64,000 nucleotides of DNA, taken from Mycobacterium kansasii ATCC 12478. Lineage in GTDB: Bacteria; Actinomycetota; Actinomycetes; Mycobacteriales; Mycobacteriaceae. The translations under genes were made by a program, and so were the position numbers. How positions within the stretch are numbered: position 1 is the first letter of the stretch; the number at the start of each line of letters is the position of its first letter. Location: assembly GCF_000157895.3 (NCBI RefSeq), contig NC_022663.1:4712001-4776000 (forward strand), read 5' to 3'. Below the pieces are notes generated by a model. The model worked only from the letters and a program-made list of their open reading frames with translations, was not told the DNA's origin and ran no database searches. Shown in pieces: positions 43,136 to 51,702 of this stretch.

Positions 43136-43390
43136 TCAGCCGCCGACGTCTGCCAGTTTGGCTTTGACCACGTTTGCGCTCGGGTTGGTCAGCGTTGAGC
43201 CGTCGGCAAACCTGACCGTCGGGACCGTCCTGTTGCCGCCGTTGACCGCGGCGACAAACTCCGCGGCCGCGCTGTCGTGTTCGATGTCGACCTCGGTGTA
43301 CGTGATCCCCTCTGTCTTGAGCGCCGTCTTGAGCCGGAAACAGTAGCCACACCATGACGTCGTGTAGATGGTGAGCGCAGCGTTGGTCAT
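43136..43390 (-). CDS. mrx1: Mycoredoxin-1
   Basis: 84 residues, a glutaredoxin fold with active site TSWCGYCFRL (CGYC). It reduces mycothiol mixed disulphides using mycothiol as electron donor. TVPTV (cis-Pro) and the GGNRTVPT turn are intact. ATG 43390 gives exactly the M. tuberculosis Rv3198A length. It is divergent from uvrD2 with 173 bp between starts. Confidence 0.95.
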   Translation of the reverse strand: MTNAALTIYTTSWCGYCFRLKTALKTEGITYTEVDIEHDSAAAEFVAAVNGGNRTVPTVRFADGSTLTNPSANVVKAKLADVGG

Positions 43391-43563
43391 AGCTGGTAAA
43401 CGTAGCCCGGCGGCCATGCGGGCCACCGAGTGGGCCGGAGCGAGGGCATCACCCGCTTACTGGGCAGCCCTGGCGAGCCGGCGGCACCGGCGGCGACGCA
43501 GGCCGCGCCCGGCGGCGCGTCGAAACGCCCGGCTTGTCGGCCGCCACTGCCAAGATGGACGCT

Positions 43564-45663
43564 ATGCCGATGGTCGCAGACGCACTGACCGCCGCACTGG
43601 ACGACGAGCAGCGCCAAGCCGTATTGGCTCCTCGCGGACCTCTCTGTGTGCTCGCCGGAGCCGGAACCGGGAAGACGCGCACCATCACGCACCGGATCGC
43701 CCACCTGGTCAGCAGTGGTCATGTGGCTGCCGGCCAAGTACTGGCGGTGACGTTCACCCAGCGCGCGGCGGGGGAGATGCGCGCGCGGCTGCGGGCACTG
43801 GGCGCCGCGGCGCAGGTCGGTTCGGGCGTCGGCGCGGTGCAGGCCCTGACCTTTCATGCGGCGGCGCATCGCCAGCTGCGATATTTCTGGCCACGCGTGG
43901 TTGGTGACATCGGCTGGCAGTTGCTGGACACCAAGTTCGCCGTCGTGGCCCGCGCGGCCAGCCGCACCAGGCTCCAGGCCAGCACCGATGATGTCCGGGA
44001 TCTCGCCGGCGAGATCGAGTGGGCCAAAGCCTCGCTGATCGGTCCCGAGGATTACCCGAGCGAGGTGGCGGCCGCGCGTCGGGACACCCCGCTGGACGCG
44101 GCACGCATCGCGGCGGTCTACTCCGAATACGAATCCCTCAAAGTCCGCGACGACAGCGTCACCCTGCTCGATTTCGACGACCTGCTGCTGCATACCGCGG
44201 CCGCTATCGAAAATGACGCCGCGGTGGCCGAGGAGTTCCGGGATCGCTACCGCTGCTTCGTCGTCGACGAATACCAGGACGTCACACCGCTGCAGCAGCG
44301 GGTGCTGTCGGCATGGTTGGGGGATCGCGACGATCTGACGGTCGTCGGCGACGCCAATCAGACCATCTACTCATTCACCGGAGCCTCCCCACGGTTCCTG
44401 CTCGAGTTCTCCCGTAGCTTTCCCGACGCGACTGTGGTGCGCCTGGAGCGCGACTACCGGTCCACTCCGCAGGTGGTGTCGTTGGCCAATCGGGTGATCG
44501 AAGTCGCTCGGGGACGAGTCGCGGGGAGCAAGTTGCGGTTATCCGGCCAACGTGAGCCGGGTCCTGCCCCGTCGTTCCAGGAGTATCCCGACGAACCCGC
44601 CGAGGCTGCCGCCGTGACGGCGTCGATCGGCCGGCTGATCGAATCCGGTACTGCGCCTTCCGAAATCGCGATTCTGTACCGCGTCAACGCACAGTCCGAG
44701 GTCTACGAGGAAGCGCTGACCGAAGCGGGCATCGCCTATCAGGTACGCGGCGGCGAGGGATTCTTCGACCGCCAGGAGATCAAGCAGGCGCTGGTGGCGT
44801 TACAGCGTGCCGCTGACCGGGGTACCGATGCTGCATTGCCCGACGTGGTCCGCGGTGTTCTGGAACCGCTGGGGTTGACGGCACACGAGCCGGCAGGTGC
44901 TCGCGCCCGGGAACGCTGGGAGGGACTCACCGCTTTGGCGCAACTGGTCGACGACGAGGTGGCGCAGCGTCCGCATTTGCAGCTTCCGGGACTGCTTGCG
45001 GAGCTTCGGGCCCGAGCCGACGCGCGGCATCCGCCGGTGGTGCAGGGCGTCACGCTTGCCTCACTGCATGCGGCCAAGGGCCTGGAGTGGGATGCGGTGT
45101 TTCTGGTCGGATTGGCCGACGGCACGTTACCCATCTCGCATGCGCTGGCGCACGGCCCCGACAGTGAGCCGGTCGAGGAAGAGCGTCGCCTGCTTTATGT
45201 CGGAATCACCAGGGCCCGAGTGCATTTGGCCCTCAGCTGGGCGCTGGCTCGGGCGCCGGGCGGTCGCCAGAGCCGTAAGCCGTCACGGTTCCTCAACGGC
45301 ATTGCGCCGCAGACGCGTGCCGAACCGGGTGCGGGCAAAGCCCGTCGCAACCGGACCACTGCCCGCTGCCGGGTCTGCAACAAGGAGCTGATCACCCCGG
45401 CAGCCGTCATGCTGCGGCGATGTGAAACGTGTGCCGGCGACGTCGACGAAGAGTTGCTGCTGCAGCTGAAGTCGTGGCGGCTGAACATCGCCAAGGAACA
45501 GAACGTGCCGGCCTACGTCGTCTTCACCGACAACACACTCATCGCGATCGCCGAGATGCGCCCCGACGACGACGAGGCGCTCATCGCCATTCCGGGTATC
45601 GGTGCCCGAAAGCTGGAACAGTACGGAGCCGACGTGCTCGACATGGTCAGGCGGGCTCGCTGA
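43564..45663 (+). CDS. uvrD2: DNA helicase UvrD2
   Basis: 699 residues. It is an SF1A 3'-to-5' helicase with Q motif DDEQRQAVL, Walker A VLAGAGTGKTRTI, VDEYQDVTP, GDANQTIYSFTGA, LHAAKGLEWDAVF and LLYVGITRAR. The C-terminus holds the actinobacterial tetracysteine module (CRVCNKEL and CETCAG) and an HRDC domain. In M. tuberculosis the ATPase is Ku-independent and the gene is essential. ATG 43564 aligns with the M. tuberculosis N-terminus; ATG 43555 is an alternative. Confidence 0.95.
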   Translation: MPMVADALTAALDDEQRQAVLAPRGPLCVLAGAGTGKTRTITHRIAHLVSSGHVAAGQVLAVTFTQRAAGEMRARLRALGAAAQVGSGVGAVQALTFHAAAHRQLRYFWPRVVGDIGWQLLDTKFAVVARAASRTRLQASTDDVRDLAGEIEWAKASLIGPEDYPSEVAAARRDTPLDAARIAAVYSEYESLKVRDDSVTLLDFDDLLLHTAAAIENDAAVAEEFRDRYRCFVVDEYQDVTPLQQRVLSAWLGDRDDLTVVGDANQTIYSFTGASPRFLLEFSRSFPDATVVRLERDYRSTPQVVSLANRVIEVARGRVAGSKLRLSGQREPGPAPSFQEYPDEPAEAAAVTASIGRLIESGTAPSEIAILYRVNAQSEVYEEALTEAGIAYQVRGGEGFFDRQEIKQALVALQRAADRGTDAALPDVVRGVLEPLGLTAHEPAGARARERWEGLTALAQLVDDEVAQRPHLQLPGLLAELRARADARHPPVVQGVTLASLHAAKGLEWDAVFLVGLADGTLPISHALAHGPDSEPVEEERRLLYVGITRARVHLALSWALARAPGGRQSRKPSRFLNGIAPQTRAEPGAGKARRNRTTARCRVCNKELITPAAVMLRRCETCAGDVDEELLLQLKSWRLNIAKEQNVPAYVVFTDNTLIAIAEMRPDDDEALIAIPGIGARKLEQYGADVLDMVRRAR

Positions 45664-45682
45664 GCAACGAAACCGCAGGTCA

Positions 45683-45721
45683 GAAAATCGGTTGTCATCG
45701 GCAGCCGTAACCGACTACCCT
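45683..45721 (+). promoter_or_regulatory. whiB7 promoter with WhiB7-type AT patch
   Basis: An AT-rich patch (GAAAAT, 45683-45688) sits 3 bp upstream of a -35 hexamer TTGTCA (45692-45697). An 18-bp spacer and TACCCT (45716-45721) follow. WhiB7 is known to activate its own promoter by binding such an AT patch through its AT-hook while docked on SigA. The start point would be near 45728. Confidence 0.6.
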
Positions 45722-45791
45722 CGAAACGCACTTTGCTGCCGGCGTTGAGGGCTGGCAGATTCGCAAGCGGTACGAGAGGAGGGTAGCCACG

Positions 45792-45938
45792 ATGCTCGAC
45801 ATCAGCGTGTTCGGTGCGAGCGTGGCTGCCGCGGCGTCAACCGCGGGAACCCCTCATGCCGCAGCCGCACCGGCGGCAGCGGCTAAGCACCGCGTCGCCG
45901 CCGCGACTGACGCGTCCGTGGATCGGAGCCCAACGTAG
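45792..45938 (+). CDS. whiB7 upstream ORF (leader peptide)
   Basis: 48 codons, ATG 45792, after a strong GAGGAGGG ribosome-binding site 8-13 nt upstream. The product is alanine-rich and low-complexity (MLDISVFGASVAAAAS...). Its position in the long whiB7 leader matches the uORF described in M. tuberculosis and M. smegmatis, where ribosome stalling by antibiotics or amino-acid limitation lets transcription continue into whiB7. The regulatory role is inferred from that precedent. Confidence 0.8.
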   Translation: MLDISVFGASVAAAASTAGTPHAAAAPAAAAKHRVAAATDASVDRSPT

Positions 45939-45975
45939 ACACCTAGACACTGCGTAACAGCCCAGATTCGCCTAA

Positions 45976-46018
45976 TGGCCACGGACCGAAGTCACCAGGA
46001 TCCGTGGCCAAATTTGTT
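45976..46018 (+). terminator. Attenuator hairpin in the whiB7 leader
   Basis: Perfect 10-bp arms TGGCCACGGA (45976-45985) and TCCGTGGCCA (46001-46010) are followed by AATTTGTT. It lies 38 nt after the uORF stop and 76 nt before whiB7. This arrangement fits a conditional intrinsic terminator controlled by uORF translation. Confidence 0.7.
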
Positions 46019-46093
46019 GGGGGCCAACCTCCCACCTGGTCCGGATCACCTTCGAAACACGGCCCCAAGACCAGGAAGCAGGTGAGCCAGAAC

Positions 46094-46357
46094 ATGTCAG
46101 CACTGACAGTCCCCAAAAATCGGCTGCCGGCGTTGCCATGCCATGTGGGTAATCCCGACCTATGGTTCGCCGACACCCCAGCTGATCTCGAGCGCGCCAA
46201 AGCACTGTGCACAGGGTGCCCGGTTCGGCGTCAATGCCTGGCGGCCGCGCTGGAACGTGCCGAGCCATGGGGCGTCTGGGGCGGCGAGATATTCGAGCGA
46301 GGCGCGATCGTCAGTCGCAAGCGTCCGCGGGGGCGTCCCCGCAAGGTCGCCGCTTAG
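46094..46357 (+). CDS. whiB7: Transcriptional regulator WhiB7 (intrinsic antibiotic resistance)
   Basis: 87 residues from ATG 46094, chosen by alignment with M. tuberculosis WhiB7 (92 residues). Cluster ligands are Cys in LPCHVG and the CTGCPVRRQC set. EPWGVWGGE is the conserved turn and KRPRGRPRK is the C-terminal AT-hook. It activates drug-efflux, ribosome-protection and redox genes. An in-frame upstream start at 46004 would extend into the attenuator hairpin and is not supported. Confidence 0.95.
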   Translation: MSALTVPKNRLPALPCHVGNPDLWFADTPADLERAKALCTGCPVRRQCLAAALERAEPWGVWGGEIFERGAIVSRKRPRGRPRKVAA

Positions 46358-46362
46358 GTGGT

Positions 46363-46393
46363 CCGGACCCGGCTCGCCAAGAGCCGGGCCCGG
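46363..46393 (+). terminator. Terminator after whiB7
   Basis: 13-bp arms CCGGACCCGGCTC and GAGCCGGGCCCGG (one G-T pair) with a 5-nt loop begin 6 bp after the whiB7 stop. The site is between convergent genes. Confidence 0.65.
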
Positions 46394-46483
46394 CCTTGTG
46401 GAGACATTCGGCGCCGTCACTCGGCGAAAGCGCACGGGCCGCGGACGGCAAGTTCTGCGCCGCGTGCCCGGCTCGACCGCGTA

Positions 46484-47827
46484 TCAGACCACAGCCGTAT
46501 CCGGTTCGGCGAAGCCAGGAATCAGCTCCTCGGTCAGTGACTTGATCGGCACGTGGGCATCGAGCTGGCAGAGGATTGCGGCCACCGATGCGATGACCCG
46601 CATTGGAATCGCCAGCTTGGCCGGCAGGTCCATTTGCCGCGCCACCTTGATCTGCGCCACCGACCGGTCGAACTGACTCACGGTCATCCGCTGCAGCCAC
46701 TTGCGGGTGTAGTGGAAGACGTCGACTTCGATGGGTTCGACGTACTGGCGCAGCATCTCATCGATCTCCCGGACCGAGACCTGCTGTCCCTGCTGGATGA
46801 AACCGGCCTTCTCCATGGTCGGCAACAGCAGGTCGTAATTCTTGTCGCGGGCCAGCCGGATCGTCATTCCCAGCTCGATGGGGTAGCCGCCGGGCAGTGG
46901 TGCCACGGCGCCGAAGTCGAGGACCCCCATTCGACCGTCCGGCAGCAACATGAAGTTGCCGGGGTGGGCGTCACCGTGCAGCATCCCTAGCCGGCGTGGC
47001 GCGTCGAAGGTGAGCTCTATCAGGCGGGTCCCGATCAGGTCGCGCTGTTCTTGGTTGCCGTTGCGGATGATCGCCGACATGGGCACCCCGTCGATCCACT
47101 CCTGGATCACCACCTTGGGTGCGCTGGCCACCACCCGCGGCACCGCGAAGTGTGGGTGGTCGTGGTACGCCTTGGCAAAAGCCCGCTGGTTGTCGGCCTC
47201 CAACCGGTAGTCGAGCTCCATCTCGGTGCGTTCGATCAGTTCGTCGACCACACCTTGAACATCGGCGCCCGGCGAGAGCTGCTTGAGCACGCCGACCATG
47301 CGCTGCATGGTCTTCAGATCGGCTCGGAGGGCCTCGTCGGCACCTGGGTACTGAATCTTGACGGCCACTTCGCGGCCGTCGGACCACACCGCCTTGTGCA
47401 CCTGGCCGATGCTGGCCGAGGCAACCGGGGTGTCGTCGAATGAACTGAACCGTTCACGCCACTTCGTGCCCAGCTGTGCATCGAGCACCCGGTGGACCTT
47501 GGCCGCGGGCAGCGGCGGGGCATCCTTCTGCAGCTTGGTCAGCGCATCGCGATAGGGCTCACCGAACTGCTCGGGAATGGCTGCTTCCATCACCGACAAC
47601 GCCTGGCCGACTTTCATCGCCCCGCCTTTGAGCTCGCCGAGGACGGTGAACAACTGGTTGGCGGCCTTCTCCATCAGCTCGGCGGTGACCTCGTCCTTCG
47701 ACTTGCCGGTCAGCCGTTTGCCGAAGCCAAGAGCCGCCCGGCCGGCCATGCCGACCGGAATGCTGGCCAGCTTGGCGTTTCGCGCAGCGCGGCCGCGTTT
47801 GATGTCTGACACATACCCATCATCCAT
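46484..47827 (-). CDS. ABC1/UbiB-family atypical kinase (Rv3197-like, MABP-1)
   Basis: 447 residues, exactly the M. tuberculosis Rv3197 length. The family hallmark KxGQ is in GGAMKVGQALS, the A-rich nucleotide loop in ASIGQVHKA, the catalytic lysine in VAVKIQYPG and the ExD motif in TEMELDY. HGDAHPGNFML (catalytic loop) and LDFGAV (metal-binding) follow. The gene neighbours whiB7, and in M. tuberculosis Rv3197 has been linked to WhiB7-dependent macrolide tolerance. ATG 47827 is preferred; the frame is open for another 77 codons upstream without similarity. Confidence 0.92.
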   Translation of the reverse strand: MDDGYVSDIKRGRAARNAKLASIPVGMAGRAALGFGKRLTGKSKDEVTAELMEKAANQLFTVLGELKGGAMKVGQALSVMEAAIPEQFGEPYRDALTKLQKDAPPLPAAKVHRVLDAQLGTKWRERFSSFDDTPVASASIGQVHKAVWSDGREVAVKIQYPGADEALRADLKTMQRMVGVLKQLSPGADVQGVVDELIERTEMELDYRLEADNQRAFAKAYHDHPHFAVPRVVASAPKVVIQEWIDGVPMSAIIRNGNQEQRDLIGTRLIELTFDAPRRLGMLHGDAHPGNFMLLPDGRMGVLDFGAVAPLPGGYPIELGMTIRLARDKNYDLLLPTMEKAGFIQQGQQVSVREIDEMLRQYVEPIEVDVFHYTRKWLQRMTVSQFDRSVAQIKVARQMDLPAKLAIPMRVIASVAAILCQLDAHVPIKSLTEELIPGFAEPDTAVV

Positions 47828-48048
47828 GACGGTTGCGCCAACGGGGTATTGATCCGGCATCAACCGGCCGCGCGTGTACGGCGGGCCTGGGCGGCTCAGC
47901 ACCGCACCGACGGCCCCCCCGCCTTGGGCTCGCCGGATAACGGGGCGGATTTTCGGATCGCCGCGGGCACAGCCGCTATGTAGTCTCTTGCAGGTCGCAA
48001 CGGTGTGACGCATCGATCCCCACATCCGGAGGGTGGACCGCCAAAGCC

Positions 48049-48222
48049 ATGTCAGCAAAACAAACGCAGCACGACACCGCCGACGCCTTATTCAGGGCGA
48101 TCATCGAAACGCTGGACAAGCACCGCAAAGACGGCACCTTGACCGAAGGCGTGCTGGACGACTTGGCCAGAGCCTATGCCGCGGTCTCCACGAACGTCCC
48201 GGAGCAGGGCCGCCTCGGCTAG
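48049..48222 (+). CDS. Small conserved protein, divergent from the ABC1 kinase
   Basis: 57 residues from ATG 48049 with an upstream GGAGGG. It is helical and mostly polar (ADALFRAIIETLDKHRKDGT, LDDLARAYAAVSTN). An Rv3196A-type protein is expected at this position in mycobacteria. The function is unknown. It is too short for many gene callers and is convergent with the next gene, 18 bp away. Confidence 0.68.
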   Translation: MSAKQTQHDTADALFRAIIETLDKHRKDGTLTEGVLDDLARAYAAVSTNVPEQGRLG

Positions 48223-48240
48223 ATGCCGTCACGGCCACCG

Positions 48241-49095
48241 TCAGCACGAGCACAACGGATGCCGGGTCCATTGGCGCGCCACGATGGAGCCGGCGTTGAG
48301 GTCGAACTCCAGCGTGGCGTTCAGAGCCGACGGCGGATCGTGGTCGGCTTGTTCACCGCGCACCGCGGTGATCACCCGATTGACCTGGTTGAGGGCCAGT
48401 GCGGCCGTCGCCAGCAACGTCGCTCGGTCGGCCACTCCGACGGTGCCGCGCAGCTGGGCAGCGATTGCCGGCCACGCGCGGTCCACGTCGCTGCGGTGCA
48501 GATCGGCGCAGCGTAGGCAGCTCGTCACGCCCGGGATAACCAGCGGTCCCACCAGGCCGGTGCCATCACGAACCCGAACGAGCAGGTGCGCAATGCCCTC
48601 GTTGTGCATATCGCGCACCAAACGTGGATCGGCTACCAGATAGTCGGACAACACCACCAAATCCACCGTGCCGCTGCTGACCGCGGCATGCGGTTGGCTG
48701 CTCTGCCCGACCCGCGCCCCCGAGCAGCGCAAGGCCTGCATCAGCAGGTCCGACAACGGTCCGCGACCGTGGATCCGGATCGACGCCGTGCGGCCCGGGC
48801 AACCTCGATGCCCGCGGATCGCGACACCGGCGCCGACCAATTGCCTGACGAGGTTCACCACCTCCTCGCCGTCCACCAATCCCTGGCTGACGGCTTGGCG
48901 CTGCAGCTCGGTGATCGGTGTCGGCGAGCGCATGGACCGCAACAGCGCGGCCACCGACGAAGCGCTCAGGCCGCCGGGTGGATGCACCAGCACGGCCCGA
49001 CGCGGATCCCAGCCCACTTGCACTGCACCGTCGGGCCGCAGGAGCACCGGCATCGCCGGATCAAGCGAATACAAGGGGGGAATGGCCCGCGGCAT
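48241..49095 (-). CDS. Orphan TOMM/E1-like leader-peptide-binding family protein (Rv3196-like)
   Basis: 284 residues from ATG 49095; GTG 49113 is an alternative that adds six residues. The N-terminal part (VQVGWDPRRAVLVHPP) resembles the winged-helix RiPP recognition element of YcaO-partner cyclodehydratase C proteins. The C-terminal part is E1/ThiF-like without an obvious GxGxxG. Cysteines in CLRCADLHRSDVD and the terminal HPLCSC could bind zinc as in the E1-like C proteins. No YcaO gene or precursor peptide is present nearby. The metalloprotease gene directly upstream on the same strand ends 38 bp away, so they are likely cotranscribed. Confidence 0.8.
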   Translation of the reverse strand: MPRAIPPLYSLDPAMPVLLRPDGAVQVGWDPRRAVLVHPPGGLSASSVAALLRSMRSPTPITELQRQAVSQGLVDGEEVVNLVRQLVGAGVAIRGHRGCPGRTASIRIHGRGPLSDLLMQALRCSGARVGQSSQPHAAVSSGTVDLVVLSDYLVADPRLVRDMHNEGIAHLLVRVRDGTGLVGPLVIPGVTSCLRCADLHRSDVDRAWPAIAAQLRGTVGVADRATLLATAALALNQVNRVITAVRGEQADHDPPSALNATLEFDLNAGSIVARQWTRHPLCSC

Positions 49096-49132
49096 GACCA
49101 GAAACTGTGCCACGCCGGGCTCGGCTAGCGGC

Positions 49133-50506
49133 TCAGTTATCCACAGGGCCGGGGCTGGAGTCTTCCGGGCCGCCGGTCTCGCGGTCGAGTTCGGCGATGG
49201 CCTCGTCGATGCCGCTGGTGTCACCGCCGATGACCTGGTCGATGAAAGCGGCCGGGTCGTCCAGATCGTCGACCGCGGGCAGCAGGTCGGGGTGTTGCCA
49301 CACCGCGTCCCGGGCGTCCACACCGGCGGCCTGGGTCAGGCGCTCCCACAGCGCGCCGGCCTCCCGCAGTTTGCGTGGCCGCAGCTCCAGCCCGACCAGG
49401 GTCGCGAACGTCTGTTCGGCGGGACCGCCGCTGGCCCGGCGCCGGCGCAGGGTCTCGCTGAGTGCGGCGGTGCCCGGAATGCGCTCACCGAGTGCATCGG
49501 TCACCACGGTCTGGACCCAGCCCTCGATCAGGGCGAGCAGCGTCTCGAGACGCTCGAGCGCCTGGATCTGGGTCGGTGTCGCTTTGGGCTCGAATACTCC
49601 CTCGCTCAGCAACCGCTCCATGGCGGCGGGATCGGTCAAGGTGGCCGGATTGAAGTCGCGGGCCAGCTCCTCGATTCCGGTCATGTCGATCTTCATGCCC
49701 TTGGCGTAGGCCTCGACAGCGCCCAGCAGTTGCCCGGCGAGCCAGGGAACGTGGCCGAACAGGCGATGATGGGCGGCCTCACGGGCGGCCAGGAAGGTCA
49801 GGATCGCGCTGCGCGGCTGCTCCAGGCCGGACGAAAAGTCCTCGACGGCAGCGGGCAGGATTGCGGCCACTCCCTTAGGTCCTAGTGGCAGGCCGATGTC
49901 GGTCGATGTCAGCACCTCCTGCGACAACCGGCCGAGTGCCTGACCCAGCTGCGAACCGAACGCTATGCCGCCCATCTGCGACATCACCGTGAGCAGCGGG
50001 CCGGCCATGCTCTTGGCCTCCTCCGGCAGCGACGACGCCCAGACCGTCGAGATCTGCTCAGCCATCGGATCGCACAGTCGCTTCCAGACGTCCAAGGTGT
50101 TGTCGACCCAGTCGGTCGGGCTCCAGCCCACCGCCCTGGTGGTGCCGGCGGGCAGTGAGGTGGCGCCGTCCAGCCAGGTCTCCGCCAGGTGCACCGCGTC
50201 GGCGATCGCGGAGTTGGTCGCCTCCGGGATGGGCGCCGTGAAACCGACCGAGCTGGCGGCCACTTGGCGGGCCAGGGCGTAGTTGACCGGTCCGGAACTC
50301 TGACCCGCGGTCATCGCGCTGCCGACACCGCCGAACATCTCGCCCAGGCGGGTGAAGATCTGACCCAGGTCGGCCATGGCGAAATCCCCGCTGAAACCGA
50401 ACGGGCCCAGTGGGTTAGCGCCCGAGCTGGGGTCGGGTTCGTTCTTCCCGCGCTTGTCGCGGTCGGGGTCGTCTCCGGAGGAGAAACCGAAAGGCAGGTC
50501 AGCCAT
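49133..50506 (-). CDS. Zincin-like metalloprotease family protein (DUF2342, Rv3195-like)
   Basis: 457 residues from ATG 50506. The family (zincin_2/hydrolase) has its signature around AAREAAHHRLFGHVPWL, a variant of HExxH with spaced His residues, and LDGATSLPAGTTRAVGW upstream. The N-terminal 50 residues are Pro/Gly-rich and polar. No signal peptide is seen, so it is probably cytosolic. It is widespread in actinobacteria and biochemically uncharacterised. It is divergent from the Lon-type protease gene by 96 bp. Confidence 0.87.
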   Translation of the reverse strand: MADLPFGFSSGDDPDRDKRGKNEPDPSSGANPLGPFGFSGDFAMADLGQIFTRLGEMFGGVGSAMTAGQSSGPVNYALARQVAASSVGFTAPIPEATNSAIADAVHLAETWLDGATSLPAGTTRAVGWSPTDWVDNTLDVWKRLCDPMAEQISTVWASSLPEEAKSMAGPLLTVMSQMGGIAFGSQLGQALGRLSQEVLTSTDIGLPLGPKGVAAILPAAVEDFSSGLEQPRSAILTFLAAREAAHHRLFGHVPWLAGQLLGAVEAYAKGMKIDMTGIEELARDFNPATLTDPAAMERLLSEGVFEPKATPTQIQALERLETLLALIEGWVQTVVTDALGERIPGTAALSETLRRRRASGGPAEQTFATLVGLELRPRKLREAGALWERLTQAAGVDARDAVWQHPDLLPAVDDLDDPAAFIDQVIGGDTSGIDEAIAELDRETGGPEDSSPGPVDN

Positions 50507-50602
50507 ACGGTCAACGGTACCCATCAGGGCAGAAGAAAGCGGCATCCGGCGTCACGCTCGCAGCTGAACCGGCTTCGGCGGGGCCCGTCTAGTCTATGCG
50601 GC

Positions 50603-51625
50603 GTGAACAGGCGGATTTTGACGTTGATGGTCGCGCTGGTGCCGATCGTGGTGTTCGGAGTATTGCTCGCGGTCGTGACGGTGCCATTCGTGTCGCTGGG
50701 ACCCGGCCCCACGTTCGACACCCTCGGCGAAGTCGACGGCAAACAGGTAGTCGACATCGAAGGCACCCAAACGCATCCGACGTCAGGTCATCTCAACATG
50801 ACGACGGTGTCCCAGCGCGACGGTCTGAGTCTGGGTGAGGCCATAACACTGTGGCTCTCCGGGCAAGAACAGCTGGTACCCCGCGATCTTGTCTACCCGC
50901 CGGGCAAGTCGCGCGAGGAGGTCGACAAGGCCAACAACGCCGATTTCAAGAACTCCGAAGACAGCGCCGAGTACGCGGCCCTGGGTTATCTGAAGTATCC
51001 GGAGGCGGTAACCGTCGCCTCGGTCAACGATCCCGGACCGTCGGCGGGCAAGCTGAAAGCCGGTGATGCGATCGACGCGGTCAACGGCACGCCGGTGGCC
51101 AATATCGAGCAGTTCACCGGATTGCTCAAGAACACCAAGCCGGGCCAGTCCGTGACCATCGACTTCCGTCGCAAGAATGAGCCGGCCGGTGTCGCGCAGA
51201 TCACGCTCGGCACCAACAAGGACCGCGACTACGGATTCATGGGGGTGGCGGTGCTGGACGCGCCGTGGGCGCCGTTCGTGGTGGATTTCAACCTCGCCAA
51301 TGTGGGCGGCCCCTCGGCCGGGTTGATGTTCAGTCTTGCGGTGATCGACAAGCTCACCACGGGTGACCTGGTGGGGTCGACCTTCGTCGCGGGCACCGGC
51401 ACCATTTCCGTTGACGGCAAGGTTGGCGCCATCGGGGGGATCACGCACAAGATGGCCGCTGCCCGTGCCGCGGGCGCCACGGTGTTTCTGGTGCCGGCGA
51501 AAAACTGCTACGAGGCGGCCTCCGACACCCCGCAAGGCCTGCGGCTGGTGAAGGTGGAGACACTCGGCCAGGCGGTGGACGCGTTGCATGCGATGACTGC
51601 CGGGGCGCCGACGCCAAGTTGCTAA
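50603..51625 (+). CDS. Membrane-anchored PDZ-Lon (S16) protease (Rv3194c, YlbL-like)
   Basis: 340 residues from GTG 50603. One N-terminal transmembrane helix (about residues 8-28) and an extracytoplasmic PDZ domain (VASVNDPGPSAGKLKAGDAI) precede a Lon-type protease domain. The catalytic Ser is in NVGGPSAGLMFSLAV and the Lys in GITHKMAAARAAG, a Ser-Lys dyad. It belongs to the YlbL family that degrades membrane or secreted proteins, for example the cell-division inhibitor YneA in Bacillus. The length is identical to M. tuberculosis. Confidence 0.92.
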   Translation: MNRRILTLMVALVPIVVFGVLLAVVTVPFVSLGPGPTFDTLGEVDGKQVVDIEGTQTHPTSGHLNMTTVSQRDGLSLGEAITLWLSGQEQLVPRDLVYPPGKSREEVDKANNADFKNSEDSAEYAALGYLKYPEAVTVASVNDPGPSAGKLKAGDAIDAVNGTPVANIEQFTGLLKNTKPGQSVTIDFRRKNEPAGVAQITLGTNKDRDYGFMGVAVLDAPWAPFVVDFNLANVGGPSAGLMFSLAVIDKLTTGDLVGSTFVAGTGTISVDGKVGAIGGITHKMAAARAAGATVFLVPAKNCYEAASDTPQGLRLVKVETLGQAVDALHAMTAGAPTPSC

Positions 51626-51702
51626 CGCCGGGGGATGCGTACAGTTGTGACCGACTAGACAAATCTCTGGCAGCAGCCAAAACCGAGCAGGGAGCGTAGC
51701 TA

